NCBI RefSeq assembly: GCF_900091615.1
Contig: NZ_FMIA01000002.1
Span: 930,001-994,000 of the forward strand
Source: Micromonospora yangpuensis
Lineage (GTDB): Bacteria > Actinomycetota > Actinomycetes > Mycobacteriales > Micromonosporaceae
Direction: 5' to 3'
Length of the DNA: 64,000 nucleotides
The translations under genes were made by a program, and so were the position numbers. Below the pieces are notes generated by a model. That model was given only the letters and a program-made list of their open reading frames with translations. It did not search any database and was not told the origin of the DNA. Below, in pieces: positions 1 through 8,829 of the stretch; position 1 is the first letter of the stretch, and the number at the start of each line of letters is the position of its first letter.

Positions 1-424
1 CATCCTCCGGCGTTCGATCAGCTAGATGCGGGAAGCGATTCCGCAGGTGTGCCGCGAGCCCTTGGAGAAGCTCTAGCATGGACTGTTCACGAAGGCCGTC
101 AGTCCGGATGACGATGTCACCGAACTGAGTCTGCTCGTTGCCACCATCCCCTGGCTCGAACGAGACGTTGGCAAGGTCCTGCTGTGCGGCAAGGAGCGGG
201 TTCTGAACCACATTGCGCGGATCACTAAAAAAGGCTGCGATCTCATCAACGCGGTCGTCCGTCTTGTCCCGCTGGAAACCGATGTTCTCGTGGCCCTCGA
301 CGCGCAGCCGCTGCGGAACCCCCGCCCATTTATCGATGTCGACCGCCGGCGCAGAGAACAACACCAACGGCTTTCCGCCATCCGCCTGGTAGGTGCGGTA
401 CGCGGGGTATCGGTACTCAGGCAA
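1..424 (-). CDS. DGQHR/DndB-like domain protein, 5' part only (runs off the window)
   Basis: An open minus-strand frame of 141 codons runs from a TTG at 424 to the window edge without a stop. The TTG is preceded by AGAGGAG at a spacing of about 8 bases, and no better start is in frame. The translation contains FSAPAVDIDKW near residue 24 and NIGFQRDKTDDRVDEIAAFF near residue 50, followed by a segment ending VVQNPLLAA. This resembles the N-terminal part of DGQHR-domain proteins, the family that includes DndB of DNA phosphorothioation systems, where a GxQR-type stretch and a helix that counts off 'IA.F' precede the DGQHR motif itself. The diagnostic DGQHR sequence would lie outside the window, so the family call rests on the N-terminus alone. 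It points away from the STAND gene at 3.8 kb and may belong to the same defence neighbourhood. Confidence 0.55.
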   Translation of the reverse strand, partial: MPEYRYPAYRTYQADGGKPLVLFSAPAVDIDKWAGVPQRLRVEGHENIGFQRDKTDDRVDEIAAFFSDPRNVVQNPLLAAQQDLANVSFEPGDGGNEQTQFGDIVIRTDGLREQSMLELLQGLAAHLRNRFPHLADRTPED

Positions 425-788
425 CGAACTTGCTCCTCTGGACACGGGACGGTGCCGACAACCTCACCACTGCAGGTGCCTCCAAGTAAACCTGCCCCCC
501 AGCATCCCAAAGCCGCCGTGTCGCGTCCACATAGCCCACGGTCGTGACCTCAGTGCACGGAGGGCGCCCCGCAATGTCCGGTGTCGCTTGGAAGCCAGGC
601 CGCCGCCGCGCCACCGGCAACTGCTTGCTTATCTGTGCAAACCATGGTTAAAGGTCGAGCTTGCTCTTGGTGCCCGAAGGCAATCGGGCGCAAGTAACCC
701 ATCGGCCCCAAATCGGCGGGCGGTCACAGTCGCTGCCCTGCCCGCTCAGCGCGGGGACAACATCACGGTCCATGTCGCGCAGGGGCGT
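425..788. other. Intergenic stretch with no supported gene
   Basis: About 360 bases between the starts and ends of two leftward genes. The reading frames that are open here are low-complexity Arg/Pro/Ala-rich translations without a ribosome binding site. I see the ribosome binding site of the leftward DGQHR-like gene at its left end and nothing else that I can name. Confidence 0.4.
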
Positions 789-1718
789 TCACCACCAGCG
801 GCTCCTGACCTTGATCTCCCGCACGGGTATCTCGGAGGGGTGCAGGGGACGTTCGACCACGGGGCGCATCGTGTGGGGTGTGATGCGGTCGCGTTCGTGT
901 TCCTCGGCGAACCGGGCGGCCTGTTCGTGTTCGCCGAGGGTGTCCAAGGCCTTGAGGAGGTCGGTTACCAGGATGTCGAGGCGGTGGGTTTCGGCTTCGG
1001 CGGCGAGGAACCGTTCGTGGTGGGTGACTGCCCGGTGGCCGCACCACTGGCGTAGTAGTTCGTGACGGGGCCGGTCGTGGCGGCGGTACCAGTCGTACTC
1101 CCATTCCGGTGTCGTCGACCGGTTGTCGCGGCCGACGCGGTGCTCATCGCCGAACTTGCATTTGCGGCGGGACTGGGCTTCCTGCTCGATGACGAGGTCG
1201 AGGACCTGGGTCGGATGGGCGTGGCACGCGGCCTCGACCAGTTGGAGGGTGCCGGCCGGGGACAGGATGGTCCGGCCGTCGTGATCGAACCATTGAGCCG
1301 AGGCGAGGATGTCGTCGACTGGGCCGCCGATGATCTCGCTCAGCCGGGTCCTGTCGTGGATGTTGGTGGCGCATGACACCGGGGACCAGAGCAGTTCGGC
1401 TACGTTATCGCTGATTAAGAGGCCGAAGATCTCCTCGACGCAGGCTTCCTCTGTATGGTCGAGGCTCAGGTCGTCGATGCGTTGCCAGTTCGCCATCAGC
1501 GCGTCGAAGGTCCCGACCTCGCTCCACGGCACCCGCAGCCGCGACCCGGGGACCTTCTCCACCCGTTCGTCGGGGTCGTCGAGGAATCTGATCTCGAGGC
1601 GGGCGCTGGTCTTCTTCGGCTCGACGGCCAGGATGCGGACGCGTTCGGACGGTGCGTGGTCCGACTGCCGGTAGGCCCATTCGTCGCCGACCGTGAAGTG
1701 GGAGGGGTCGATTCTCAT
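789..1718 (-). CDS. Conserved actinobacterial hypothetical protein
   Basis: A 309-residue protein if translation begins at the ATG at 1718, which has GAAGGA seven bases upstream; a longer frame reaching 1892 has no such signal and would overlap the upstream gene. The N-terminus (MRIDPSHFTVGDEWAYRQ) and the following beta-rich segment on modified codon-scale lengths resemble proteins widely found in Streptomyces and relatives and often mislabelled PE-PGRS family. The central part is rich in acidic and aromatic residues; the C-terminal third is helical with many Glu, His and Arg residues. No catalytic motif, signal peptide or membrane segment is visible. It follows the 511-residue gene at 1859-3394 on the same strand, separated by 140 bases, so the two may be co-transcribed. 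Function unknown. Confidence 0.6.
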   Translation of the reverse strand: MRIDPSHFTVGDEWAYRQSDHAPSERVRILAVEPKKTSARLEIRFLDDPDERVEKVPGSRLRVPWSEVGTFDALMANWQRIDDLSLDHTEEACVEEIFGLLISDNVAELLWSPVSCATNIHDRTRLSEIIGGPVDDILASAQWFDHDGRTILSPAGTLQLVEAACHAHPTQVLDLVIEQEAQSRRKCKFGDEHRVGRDNRSTTPEWEYDWYRRHDRPRHELLRQWCGHRAVTHHERFLAAEAETHRLDILVTDLLKALDTLGEHEQAARFAEEHERDRITPHTMRPVVERPLHPSEIPVREIKVRSRWW

Positions 1719-1858
1719 CCAGCCGTCCTTCGGGTAAGCGTCGCTTGTTGCGTGGTACCGGGTCGTGCTGGCGGTTCGCGCCGCGATGGCGGCAGGTCCC
1801 GGCGCAGGCTCGTACACATTCGGCCGGACTGTGGTGGCGGTTGAGGTGTCGACGTACT

Positions 1859-3394
1859 TCAGGCGCCGCTGTCGAGCAGCCCGTGGTGCCACGATTCGGC
1901 CTGTCGGCGGATGCCAGCGTGAGCCTGCCGGTCGTGATCAGGGCGGTGCTCCTTGCGTGGTCCGTGAGGGCTCCAGTCACCGAGGAACGGGCGCAGGTCG
2001 TCGGGTCCGGGCTCGGGGTTGTAGTTGATGTCAGCCAGCACGCGGGGATTGCGGATGGGGTCGATCCGGTCGGCGGCGGCCCTGCCCCACGCGACCCAGC
2101 TGGCGAGGTATCCGCCGGCGCCGGTCCGCCCCTCGGCCGCTTGTTCGAGGGCGGTGCAGAAAGCGCGGATGTCAGCTGCGGTGGACCACGCCTGGTAGGC
2201 GTTGCGGAAGGTTTCCGCGCGGATGTTGTCCGCAGCCCGGACGCGGGCGTCGGCCATCGCGGCGCGCCATTGCGCGAGGGTGGCCTCCTCCTGCCGTCTG
2301 CGCTCGGCCGCGGCTTCCTCCTGCCGCCGCCGGTGCTCGGCCTCGGCCTTCTCCCGCGCGGCTTCGGCTGCCCGCCGTTGCTGTTCGTCGGCGGTGACGC
2401 CAGCCTCGAACCCTTGGATGATCTGCGCCACGCGCTGTTCCAGACGTACGCGTGGGGTGTCGGTCCAGGTGTCCCGGTTGTCGTGGCCGGCCCGGGTGAT
2501 CTCCAAGCGGAGCCTGCCGGAGTCGACGACGTCGAACTCCGCGGGTTTCATCCACGGCCGCAGGCGCAGCACCTTCAGCTCCTCGGCGGTGGGTTCGTGC
2601 GGGACCTGGTCGCGTTCCTCGGTCAGGGTGACTGTGCGTCGGACCTGCCCGGCCTGGAGGAACATCCGCGGGTGTTTCGCCTTGGTGTTGACCCCGAGCC
2701 GGTGCCCACGTCGGGCCGCCTCGCCGGCGAGCTGCCGGATCAGCAGTAATGCTCGGGGCAGTAGGTCGGAGCTGACGGCGAGGTTGGTCGGATCGGCCTC
2801 GAGGGCGCTGAACGCCAGATGCGGGTCGGTGGTGACACGTCGGGTGTTGAGCCGGATCCGGTTCCAGTCGGTCTCGTCCGGGCCGGCGTCGGTGTACAGG
2901 CGGATGACGATGTCGCCGGCGTCGCGGCCGGTGTGGCGCAGGTGGTGACCTGATGGCACAAGTCCCTGCTGCTTGAGCGCGTGAATGATCCGGCGGTACC
3001 GGGCCCGCGTTCCGCTGTCGGGGCTATCGATACGGACCATGCCGCCCTCGTGCTGTAGGCGGTCGAGCAGGTCGCGAGCCGATCGCAGCAGGTCCGCCGA
3101 CGAAGCGCCGCCGGTGTTGTCGCCGGGTGCCGGCGTCTCGGACCGCGGGAGGGAAGCACGGTGGTCGGGATGATCGGGATGGTGGCCATGCTCGAGGTAG
3201 AAGCGACCGGCGTCGGTCGAGGACGCCTTCCACACCCCTGCCTTGCGTGTCACCGTCACCAGGTTCCGGTCCTGGAGCGCGCGCGCCGACCTGCGGTACT
3301 CGACGCCGTCCGGGCCGCTGAGGTCATCGCCGCCGTGGATCCGGCGAAGCAGGTCGAGCTGCCGCTCATTGAGCGAATCCCATCGCTGCACCAA
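1859..3394 (-). CDS. Conserved actinobacterial hypothetical protein with charged coiled coil
   Basis: 511 residues from a TTG at 3394 (a GTG three bases later is equally possible; neither has a clear ribosome binding site). Residues 1-70 look like a winged-helix-type domain (LNERQLDLLRRIHGG... ARALQDRNLVTVTRK), the pattern of a small DNA-binding or 'read-the-label' fold. Residues 95-330 are a mixed alpha/beta region, and residues 335-390 are a Glu/Arg/Ala-rich coiled coil. The C-terminus ends in a His-rich tail. It is encoded just upstream of the hypothetical gene at 789-1718. Similar pairs occur in actinomycete chromosomes and are usually annotated only as hypothetical. I do not recognise a function. 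Confidence 0.6.
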   Translation of the reverse strand: MVQRWDSLNERQLDLLRRIHGGDDLSGPDGVEYRRSARALQDRNLVTVTRKAGVWKASSTDAGRFYLEHGHHPDHPDHRASLPRSETPAPGDNTGGASSADLLRSARDLLDRLQHEGGMVRIDSPDSGTRARYRRIIHALKQQGLVPSGHHLRHTGRDAGDIVIRLYTDAGPDETDWNRIRLNTRRVTTDPHLAFSALEADPTNLAVSSDLLPRALLLIRQLAGEAARRGHRLGVNTKAKHPRMFLQAGQVRRTVTLTEERDQVPHEPTAEELKVLRLRPWMKPAEFDVVDSGRLRLEITRAGHDNRDTWTDTPRVRLEQRVAQIIQGFEAGVTADEQQRRAAEAAREKAEAEHRRRQEEAAAERRRQEEATLAQWRAAMADARVRAADNIRAETFRNAYQAWSTAADIRAFCTALEQAAEGRTGAGGYLASWVAWGRAAADRIDPIRNPRVLADINYNPEPGPDDLRPFLGDWSPHGPRKEHRPDHDRQAHAGIRRQAESWHHGLLDSGA

Positions 3395-3826
3395 CCGACA
3401 GTAAGGGGCGCGGCGTACTTGATGGAGCTGGACACGGCCGTATATGGCAGCCCCGGTCCGAGAACGAACCGAACTGGTCGGCTCCGCCTGAAACTGACCC
3501 GTGGTTCCGGAACCCGCCCGATCAGAGGGGTCAAGGTTGAACCCGCGCTGACACCGAACAGGATCCGGCCGTCTGCGAACTACGAGCCTGTAGGCGGGTG
3601 GCCCCGCGAGTCTCTTGGCCGGGAGAAGCGGCGGGCTCGTCGTGCGCGATCAGGCTGTAAAGGGTGATGAGCGGCGCAAACGCTGGTTGCGAGTGCGGCG
3701 CCAGGAAACCAAACGCTCCGGCAAACCGGGGGAACCTCAGGGCCGGCTTATTCTGGGACCGCCACGTCGCGCGTCGGCCTACCGGATGCCACGCGCGAGA
3801 GTGGAGGCCTGCCTGGAGGTGTGAGG
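3395..3826. other. Intergenic region between divergent genes
   Basis: About 430 bases between the leftward hypothetical gene and the rightward STAND gene. It must hold both promoters, but I see no unambiguous -35/-10 pair. The right end carries GGAGGT at 3815-3820, the ribosome binding site of the STAND gene. Several short frames are open on both strands but lack start signals and are compositionally poor. Confidence 0.4.
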
Positions 3827-6800
3827 TTGCCCGAGAGCCGCCACAAGTTCTTGTACGAGCGTCTTGGAGACCACGACTTCCAACTGCTGGTCAACGCTCT
3901 TCTGACCGCCCGCTTCGCGGGCTTCGTACCGCTGCCGCTGCGGCAATCTGATGGAGGCCGAGACGGCGTGCTACGGAGCGCACCCGAGAAGGTGCTCGTT
4001 TCTCAGGTGAAGTGGTCAGTCAACGGGAGGCACAAGGACCCGGTTGGCTGGCTTGACGCGACGGTGCGTAGCGAGGAGGACAACCTTCGCCGACTGGCTG
4101 CGAAGGGTGTGCGGCGGTACATGCTGGTGACCAATGTGCCCAGCACCGGGAAGCCCGGAACCGGCACCTTCGACCGGCTCAACGCCAAGCTTGACGCGCA
4201 CGCCAAGAGTTTCGGGTTCGACGAGATGACGTGCTTGTGGCGCGAGGCAGTCGACGGGATGGTCGACGGCGCACCGACCGAGATCAAGTGGCAGTACGCC
4301 GACATGCTCGCCGGTTGGGACCTTGTTCGGTACCTCATCAGCGAAGAGGCCGTCGCGCGCAAGGACGGCGGTTTGCGGGCGCTGGTGCGCAAGGTCGCGG
4401 CGACGCAGTGGGATGACGACGAACGCGTGAAGTTCAGCCAGGTGGACATCGACCGCGAAAAGGTCGCAGACCTGTTCATCGATGTCGGCGCGGATCGACT
4501 CAACGCCAAGGGTGCCCCGGGTGGCGAGGGACTGTTTCTTGAGACGCTGGGCGGTGCTGCCGCCCATCTGCTGCGGACGGCGGACAAATGCACACTCGTA
4601 CGGGGCGCTCCAGGACAGGGCAAATCGACCCTGTCCCAGTATGTCTCGCAGGTGCACCGGGCCGCCTTCATACCAGCGAAGCAACGACCCGCTGACCTTC
4701 CGGAGGTCACGGACCCGTTGTTCCCCCTGCGGTTCGACCTCAGTGACTACGCCCGCTGGCTTTCAGGCGTTGACGTGTGGGACCGGGATACGGAGACACC
4801 GAAAGCCTCCAAGAGGCGGCCAGCCTCGCAGTCGACGATCGAGTGCTTCCTTGCCGACTTGATGACACACGCCAGCGGCGGTATCCCAGTTGAGGCAAAG
4901 GATGTTCAAGACGTCTTCGAACGCGTCCCGAGCATGGTCGTTCTCGACGGCCTCGACGAGGTCGGGCGACCCAAGACGCGCGAGACGGTCGTGGATGCCA
5001 TCGACCGGTTCTGCCGCCGCAACAAGGCTTACCCGAGTGTGCCGAAGGTCATCGTCACGACAAGACCCAGCACCAATGAGCTCCCCGAACCGTCAGCTGA
5101 CCTCTTCGAAGTACTCGTCTTGAAGCCGCTTGACACCAAGCAGCGCGACGAGTACCTGCGGAAGTGGTGCACCGTCCGTGGCATCCACGGGAGCGAAGGG
5201 CGGGCCCTGCGCGGGAACTTCAGGGCCAAAAGCGCCGAACCCTACATCGGGGAACTCGCCGGGAACCCGATGCAGCTGACCATCCTGCTCGACCTCCTGC
5301 ACAAGCACGGAGAAGCCACGCCCACCCAACGCACGGAACTGTACGACTCTTACGTGGATTTGCTACTGGCTCGAGAGGCCAACAAGCATCCCGAGTCCGT
5401 GAGGAAGCATCAGAAGCAGCTACGCGAGATCGTCCCGTTTCTCGGCTGGTACCTACAGTCTCGAAGCGAAGAGGCCAGCGTGAACACACGGATGTCGGTC
5501 GCCGACTTGAAGGCCGCCATCCGCCACTTCCAGTACACCTACGGCAAGCCCGAGTCGGTCGTGGACGAAATGTTCGAAGCGACGAGTGATCGGCTTTGGG
5601 CACTGACAAGCAAGGACGAAGGAACCTTCGAATTCGAGGTGCTGTCTCTGCGCGAGTACTTCGCCGCCCGCTTCCTGTACCGGTACGCCGGAGAGGACAC
5701 CAGGGGATTTGATAGGAACAGCGTCTTTCGGGAGCTTTTACGGCGTCCATACTGGCTTAACACGGCGCGGTTCTACGGCGGGAGCGCCGAGGGTGGGGAC
5801 GTCTACATCCTGGCCGAAGGTATACGTGACGAGATCACCGAAAATGGCGCCCCGCCATCCGTGGTGGCGGCCTGGACGCTCCTGACCGACGGGGTGTTCG
5901 CCAGCCGTCCTCGCCAGGCCCGCGATGTCCTGAGCAGCCTATGCGCCGAGCAGAACCTTAACGTCCTTCTCGATGCCCTGGCACGCCGGGAGATCGTCCC
6001 GCTGCCAGAGATTCCTCAACTTCCGTCTTCAGACGGACCCGATCCCACGTGGATCCGGCTGACGGGCCAGATCACCGCCGATCCCGCCAATCCCGACACC
6101 CCTCACCTTGTACGGGCGCTTCGAGAACTACTCAACCAGCGAGCCGAGTTCACCAAGTGGTGGGCCCAACACATGCAGACCGCCGTCAACGGCCCCAACG
6201 AGGGTGCCTGGCTGGAGATGGCCGCCCGGTGTGAGGGAGCCGCCGGCTTCAGAATGGATCTCGACGGCGTCGACCTGTCTCGTCCGCTCGTCGCCCAATT
6301 CGTGCTCGACACCGGCCTCGTACCGCCCGCCGGCAGCAAGTTCGAAGCCAACCTCATCCAGGCCGTACTCGATGGTCTCTGCCCGAATGTCAGCTCGATA
6401 CGTTCGCTACCCGCACAGATCGCGGTCGCATTCGCAGCCGAGGGCTTCCTCGCCACCTCGGCGACGGGCTTCACCGACGACGACGTCGCTCGACGGCGTC
6501 GCCAGGAGGCCATCAACTACTTGCGCCGGTCCGGCTCACCACTTGCCGCCGCTGCCGCGCTGCGCAAGTTCAGGGCCGGTGAGAAGGGGAGCACATTCCC
6601 GTGGTCGAACACGGCTTCGGCGCTGATCGAGCACACCGGTCGCTGCTGGCTGGCCTCCCAAATTGCCATCATCGGCGCAGCGTCGCCCCACAGGCCAGCC
6701 TTCACCCGCCACCCGGGAACGACACCGTTCGGGCCGAACAGCCATCCGGCGACCCTCCTCGCCGAGACCCGCGCCAACGCCACCGACCAACGATGGTGGC

Positions 6801-7216
6801 GCGAACAACTGAAGACCATCGAGAGCGCGGACGGCGACACGACCATGGACGGCGACCTCGCCCGCGCCGAATGGGTCCTCGCGCTGTGGTGCGTTGCAGC
6901 AGAACCCGTGGTCACCTCTCTGTTCACCGAGTGGCAGTCGGTGTTCGCTCAGCTGCCTGAGCTCCGACGCCTCGGGGTCACGGATGTGGCGCTGCGTGTC
7001 GGCGCTCGCGGCTGGCTCGAAAGACTGTCCACCCCCGCGGCCCCAGCCGACGAAACTATCCGCGCCCTTTGGGACTCTCGAGGCCTAGAGCGCTGGCAGC
7101 GCTTCCCGCCAAGCACCTTCTCGCCGAACCCTTCCCCCACATCGCCGCCGCCACTCCTGACCGTCGCACGCGCACAGAGGTGGCTCAAAGTCGACACTGT
7201 GGGTACCTACCGCTGA
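3827..7216 (+). CDS. STAND/NACHT-type NTPase with N-terminal restriction-endonuclease-like domain (Avs-like candidate)
   Basis: About 1130 residues. The GTG at 3821 sits directly on the GGAGGT, so the TTG at 3827, six bases after it, is the likelier start. Numbering from 3821, residues 15-70 resemble an Mrr/PD-(D/E)xK nuclease core: RQSDGGRDGVL followed by VLVSQVKWSV, giving the Asp...QxK signature. A P-loop, RGAPGQGKST, lies at 261-270; a Walker B, VVLDGLDEVG, near 373; and a sensor-like VIVTTRPS near 411. A winged-helix-like segment with the EFEVLSLREYFAARFL pattern typical of NACHT proteins is near 610. Residues 650-1130 are helical, as expected for a sensor region. The architecture matches antiphage STAND proteins that sense a phage component, oligomerise and cut DNA. 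Neighbours: the DGQHR-like gene and the retron downstream. Antiphage function is an inference. Confidence 0.8.
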   Translation: MPESRHKFLYERLGDHDFQLLVNALLTARFAGFVPLPLRQSDGGRDGVLRSAPEKVLVSQVKWSVNGRHKDPVGWLDATVRSEEDNLRRLAAKGVRRYMLVTNVPSTGKPGTGTFDRLNAKLDAHAKSFGFDEMTCLWREAVDGMVDGAPTEIKWQYADMLAGWDLVRYLISEEAVARKDGGLRALVRKVAATQWDDDERVKFSQVDIDREKVADLFIDVGADRLNAKGAPGGEGLFLETLGGAAAHLLRTADKCTLVRGAPGQGKSTLSQYVSQVHRAAFIPAKQRPADLPEVTDPLFPLRFDLSDYARWLSGVDVWDRDTETPKASKRRPASQSTIECFLADLMTHASGGIPVEAKDVQDVFERVPSMVVLDGLDEVGRPKTRETVVDAIDRFCRRNKAYPSVPKVIVTTRPSTNELPEPSADLFEVLVLKPLDTKQRDEYLRKWCTVRGIHGSEGRALRGNFRAKSAEPYIGELAGNPMQLTILLDLLHKHGEATPTQRTELYDSYVDLLLAREANKHPESVRKHQKQLREIVPFLGWYLQSRSEEASVNTRMSVADLKAAIRHFQYTYGKPESVVDEMFEATSDRLWALTSKDEGTFEFEVLSLREYFAARFLYRYAGEDTRGFDRNSVFRELLRRPYWLNTARFYGGSAEGGDVYILAEGIRDEITENGAPPSVVAAWTLLTDGVFASRPRQARDVLSSLCAEQNLNVLLDALARREIVPLPEIPQLPSSDGPDPTWIRLTGQITADPANPDTPHLVRALRELLNQRAEFTKWWAQHMQTAVNGPNEGAWLEMAARCEGAAGFRMDLDGVDLSRPLVAQFVLDTGLVPPAGSKFEANLIQAVLDGLCPNVSSIRSLPAQIAVAFAAEGFLATSATGFTDDDVARRRRQEAINYLRRSGSPLAAAAALRKFRAGEKGSTFPWSNTASALIEHTGRCWLASQIAIIGAASPHRPAFTRHPGTTPFGPNSHPATLLAETRANATDQRWWREQLKTIESADGDTTMDGDLARAEWVLALWCVAAEPVVTSLFTEWQSVFAQLPELRRLGVTDVALRVGARGWLERLSTPAAPADETIRALWDSRGLERWQRFPPSTFSPNPSPTSPPPLLTVARAQRWLKVDTVGTYR

Positions 7217-7290
7217 ACGCCGGCTACCCCCGAACCCGTCGCCCACACCCTCACCGGACTCTGCACCACCCGCACTCCGCCCCGTTACCC
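7214..7290 (+). pseudogene. Reverse-transcriptase remnant (internal fragment)
   Basis: About 70 bases just after the STAND gene closely match 21635-21705 inside the intact retron reverse transcriptase gene of this window (the stretch encoding GYPEPVAHTLTRLCTTRTP). One extra C breaks the frame, several substitutions are present, and the similarity stops in CCCC-rich sequence. It is a relic of a different copy of the gene, not a functional coding region. Confidence 0.6.
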
Positions 7291-7534
7291 CCCCGGTCAC
7301 GATGTGCGGGACCTGCGCAGCATCAGGGCATCACCGATACGTAGGGCGGGCGTACGGCATGGTGCCCAGGCCGGCTGGTCGCCGGCCGCCGTTCGCGACC
7401 GGGCCTGATTTCCACGCGTACCGGGCTCGCGGCGACCGATCAGTACGGCTTCGCGTGGCATCACCGGGGCCGGCAAGGCGACCACGATATGGGGCCCTGG
7501 TCTGGGGCTGTGGCCGCTCGTGTCAGGTGCACCG

Positions 7535-7787
7535 TCATTCGGTGGCCGTGGGGGCCGGGTTGGCCGACCAGAGTTCCTCGACCCGGCCGAGCCACCAGAC
7601 CGCGATAGCGACGAGCCAGGCGACGACGAACAAGCCCACGATGCCGTAGCCGGCGTAGTCGAGGGGGATGTCGGCGATCGCCGCCAGCGGACCGAAGGTG
7701 ATGTGGGCCTGGCCGGCGAGGACGCCGATCAGTTCGATGGTGCCGATGATCAGGGCGAAGGCGACCGAGGTAGGCGAGGGCGCCGGC
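7535..7787 (-). pseudogene. C-terminal remnant of a NicoT nickel/cobalt transporter
   Basis: The last ~75 codons of a minus-strand frame encode SVAFALIIGTIELIGVL, then a glycine-rich turn, then GYGIVGLFVVAWLVAIAVWW and RVEELW before the stop at 7535. This is the pattern of the two C-terminal membrane segments of HoxN/HupN/NixA-type (NicoT) Ni/Co permeases. The rest of the permease, including the HX4DH nickel motif, is absent: upstream the frame runs out of phase through the thioredoxin-like gene. I read it as the surviving 3' end of a deleted transporter gene, downstream of the metal cluster and co-oriented with it. Confidence 0.6.
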
Positions 7788-8108
7788 TCAGGGCTGTCGG
7801 TCAGCGGCCTGCTTGAGCGCCTGGCGCAGCCCGGCGAGCGGTGGCACGCCGGAGGTCGCCGCGGCGTCGCGATACAGCCGGCACGCCAGCGCCGGGCGCT
7901 GCCCGGGCTGCGCGAACGGATCGCGCCCGTCGATGAAGACGCTGGGCGAGCCGGTAGAGCCGAACTGCTCGGCCTCGGTCTGGTCGCTGACGATGCGGGT
8001 GGTGAACCGCACCGTGGACAAGCCGACGTCGTCGAGCGCCCGGCGTAGCAGCACGGCGGCGGGCCCTTCGTTCGGACAGTCGACGACCACCAGCAGTGGC
8101 ACGTCCAT
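7788..8108 (-). CDS. Thioredoxin-fold protein of metal-resistance cluster
   Basis: 106 residues. The N-terminal strand LLVVVDCPNEGPAAVLL has a single cysteine in place of a CXXC pair, and a cis-proline-type loop GSPSVFIDG follows near residue 52, then DPFAQPG. This is the small thioredoxin-like family often found beside merR and metal-transport genes in actinobacteria, where it may carry or reduce a metal or thiolated intermediate. With only one active-site cysteine, a classical disulfide reductase role is doubtful. It lies in the leftward MerR-controlled run and is followed directly by the NicoT remnant, suggesting that the original operon continued into a metal permease. Confidence 0.65.
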   Translation of the reverse strand: MDVPLLVVVDCPNEGPAAVLLRRALDDVGLSTVRFTTRIVSDQTEAEQFGSTGSPSVFIDGRDPFAQPGQRPALACRLYRDAAATSGVPPLAGLRQALKQAADRQP

Positions 8109-8165
8109 GTACCCATCATGCGGCCGCGAGGCTTCGGGTACGCGGCGGCCCGCCGAGGATCGGCG

Positions 8166-8504
8166 TCAGCCGGTCGGGCGGGGCGCATACATGATGACCG
8201 CGACGCCGGCCAGGCAGATCAGCGCACCGATGACGTCCCACCGGTCCGGACGGAACTTGTCCACGACCATGCCCCACGCGAGGGACCCGGCGACGAACAC
8301 GCCGCCGTAGGCGGCCAGGATGCGCCCGAAGTTCGGGTCGGGCTGGAACGTGGCGACGAACCCGTAGGCGCCGAGCGCGATGACGCCGGCGGCGATCCAC
8401 CACAGGCCGCGGTGCTCGCGCCAGCCCTGCCAGACCAGCCACGCCCCGCCGATCTCGAACAGGGCGGCGACGACGAACAGCAGTATGGAACGGGCGACGG
8501 TCAC
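8166..8504 (-). CDS. ynfA: YnfA/UPF0060-family membrane protein
   Basis: 112 residues from a GTG at 8504. The protein is almost entirely hydrophobic with four predicted membrane segments: [20 protein letters not shown] at the N-terminus, a second around [15 protein letters not shown], a third around [18 protein letters not shown] and a last one, [19 protein letters not shown]. Length and these motifs, especially the [19 protein letters not shown] start, match the YnfA (SMR-like) family, small transporters linked to efflux in some bacteria. It sits between the MerT-like and thioredoxin-like genes, so a role in metal or oxyanion resistance is plausible but unproven. Confidence 0.8.
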   Translation of the reverse strand: MTVARSILLFVVAALFEIGGAWLVWQGWREHRGLWWIAAGVIALGAYGFVATFQPDPNFGRILAAYGGVFVAGSLAWGMVVDKFRPDRWDVIGALICLAGVAVIMYAPRPTG

Positions 8505-8538
8505 GTCCGGACCGTACCCGGCGCACGGCAGCCCGCGA

Positions 8539-8829
8539 TCATGCCGGTGACCCGGTGGAGCAGCCGCAGTTTGTCCCACCGGCGCAGCCGCCGTGGTGGC
8601 GGAGCCGACTCGCCCACCACCACGCGGTGCCGGCCAGCGCGGCCAGGGCGACGGCGATGCCGGGCATCCACGCCCCCGCGGCGGCCCACCCGGCGCCGGA
8701 CAGTACCCCGGCGGCCAGCAGCAATGGGATGGCGCAGCACGCCGCGCAGGCCACACCGGCGAGCCCGGTCAGGCCGGAGGGCAGCACCCGGCGTGCCCGG
8801 CCAGCAACCCGGTCAACGGTCTTCGGCAT
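8539..8829 (-). CDS. MerT/MerC-like small metal transport membrane protein
   Basis: 96 residues beginning at ATG 8829, overlapping the end of the merR gene by 17 bases. Two hydrophobic segments are visible: [20 protein letters not shown], which carries a vicinal cysteine pair (CAACC) inside the membrane, and [19 protein letters not shown]. The tail is Cys/Gly/His-rich ([14 protein letters not shown]). Paired cysteines in the first membrane helix are the hallmark of mercuric-ion uptake proteins such as MerT and MerC. I therefore infer metal-ion movement across the membrane. The substrate is not certain because the regulator lacks the full mercury ligand set. Confidence 0.6.
   Translation of the reverse strand: MPKTVDRVAGRARRVLPSGLTGLAGVACAACCAIPLLLAAGVLSGAGWAAAGAWMPGIAVALAALAGTAWWWASRLRHHGGCAGGTNCGCSTGSPA

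Noticed and set aside
7217-7534. Short frames after the STAND gene
   Set aside because: They cover the RT fragment and Pro/Arg-rich sequence without start signals.
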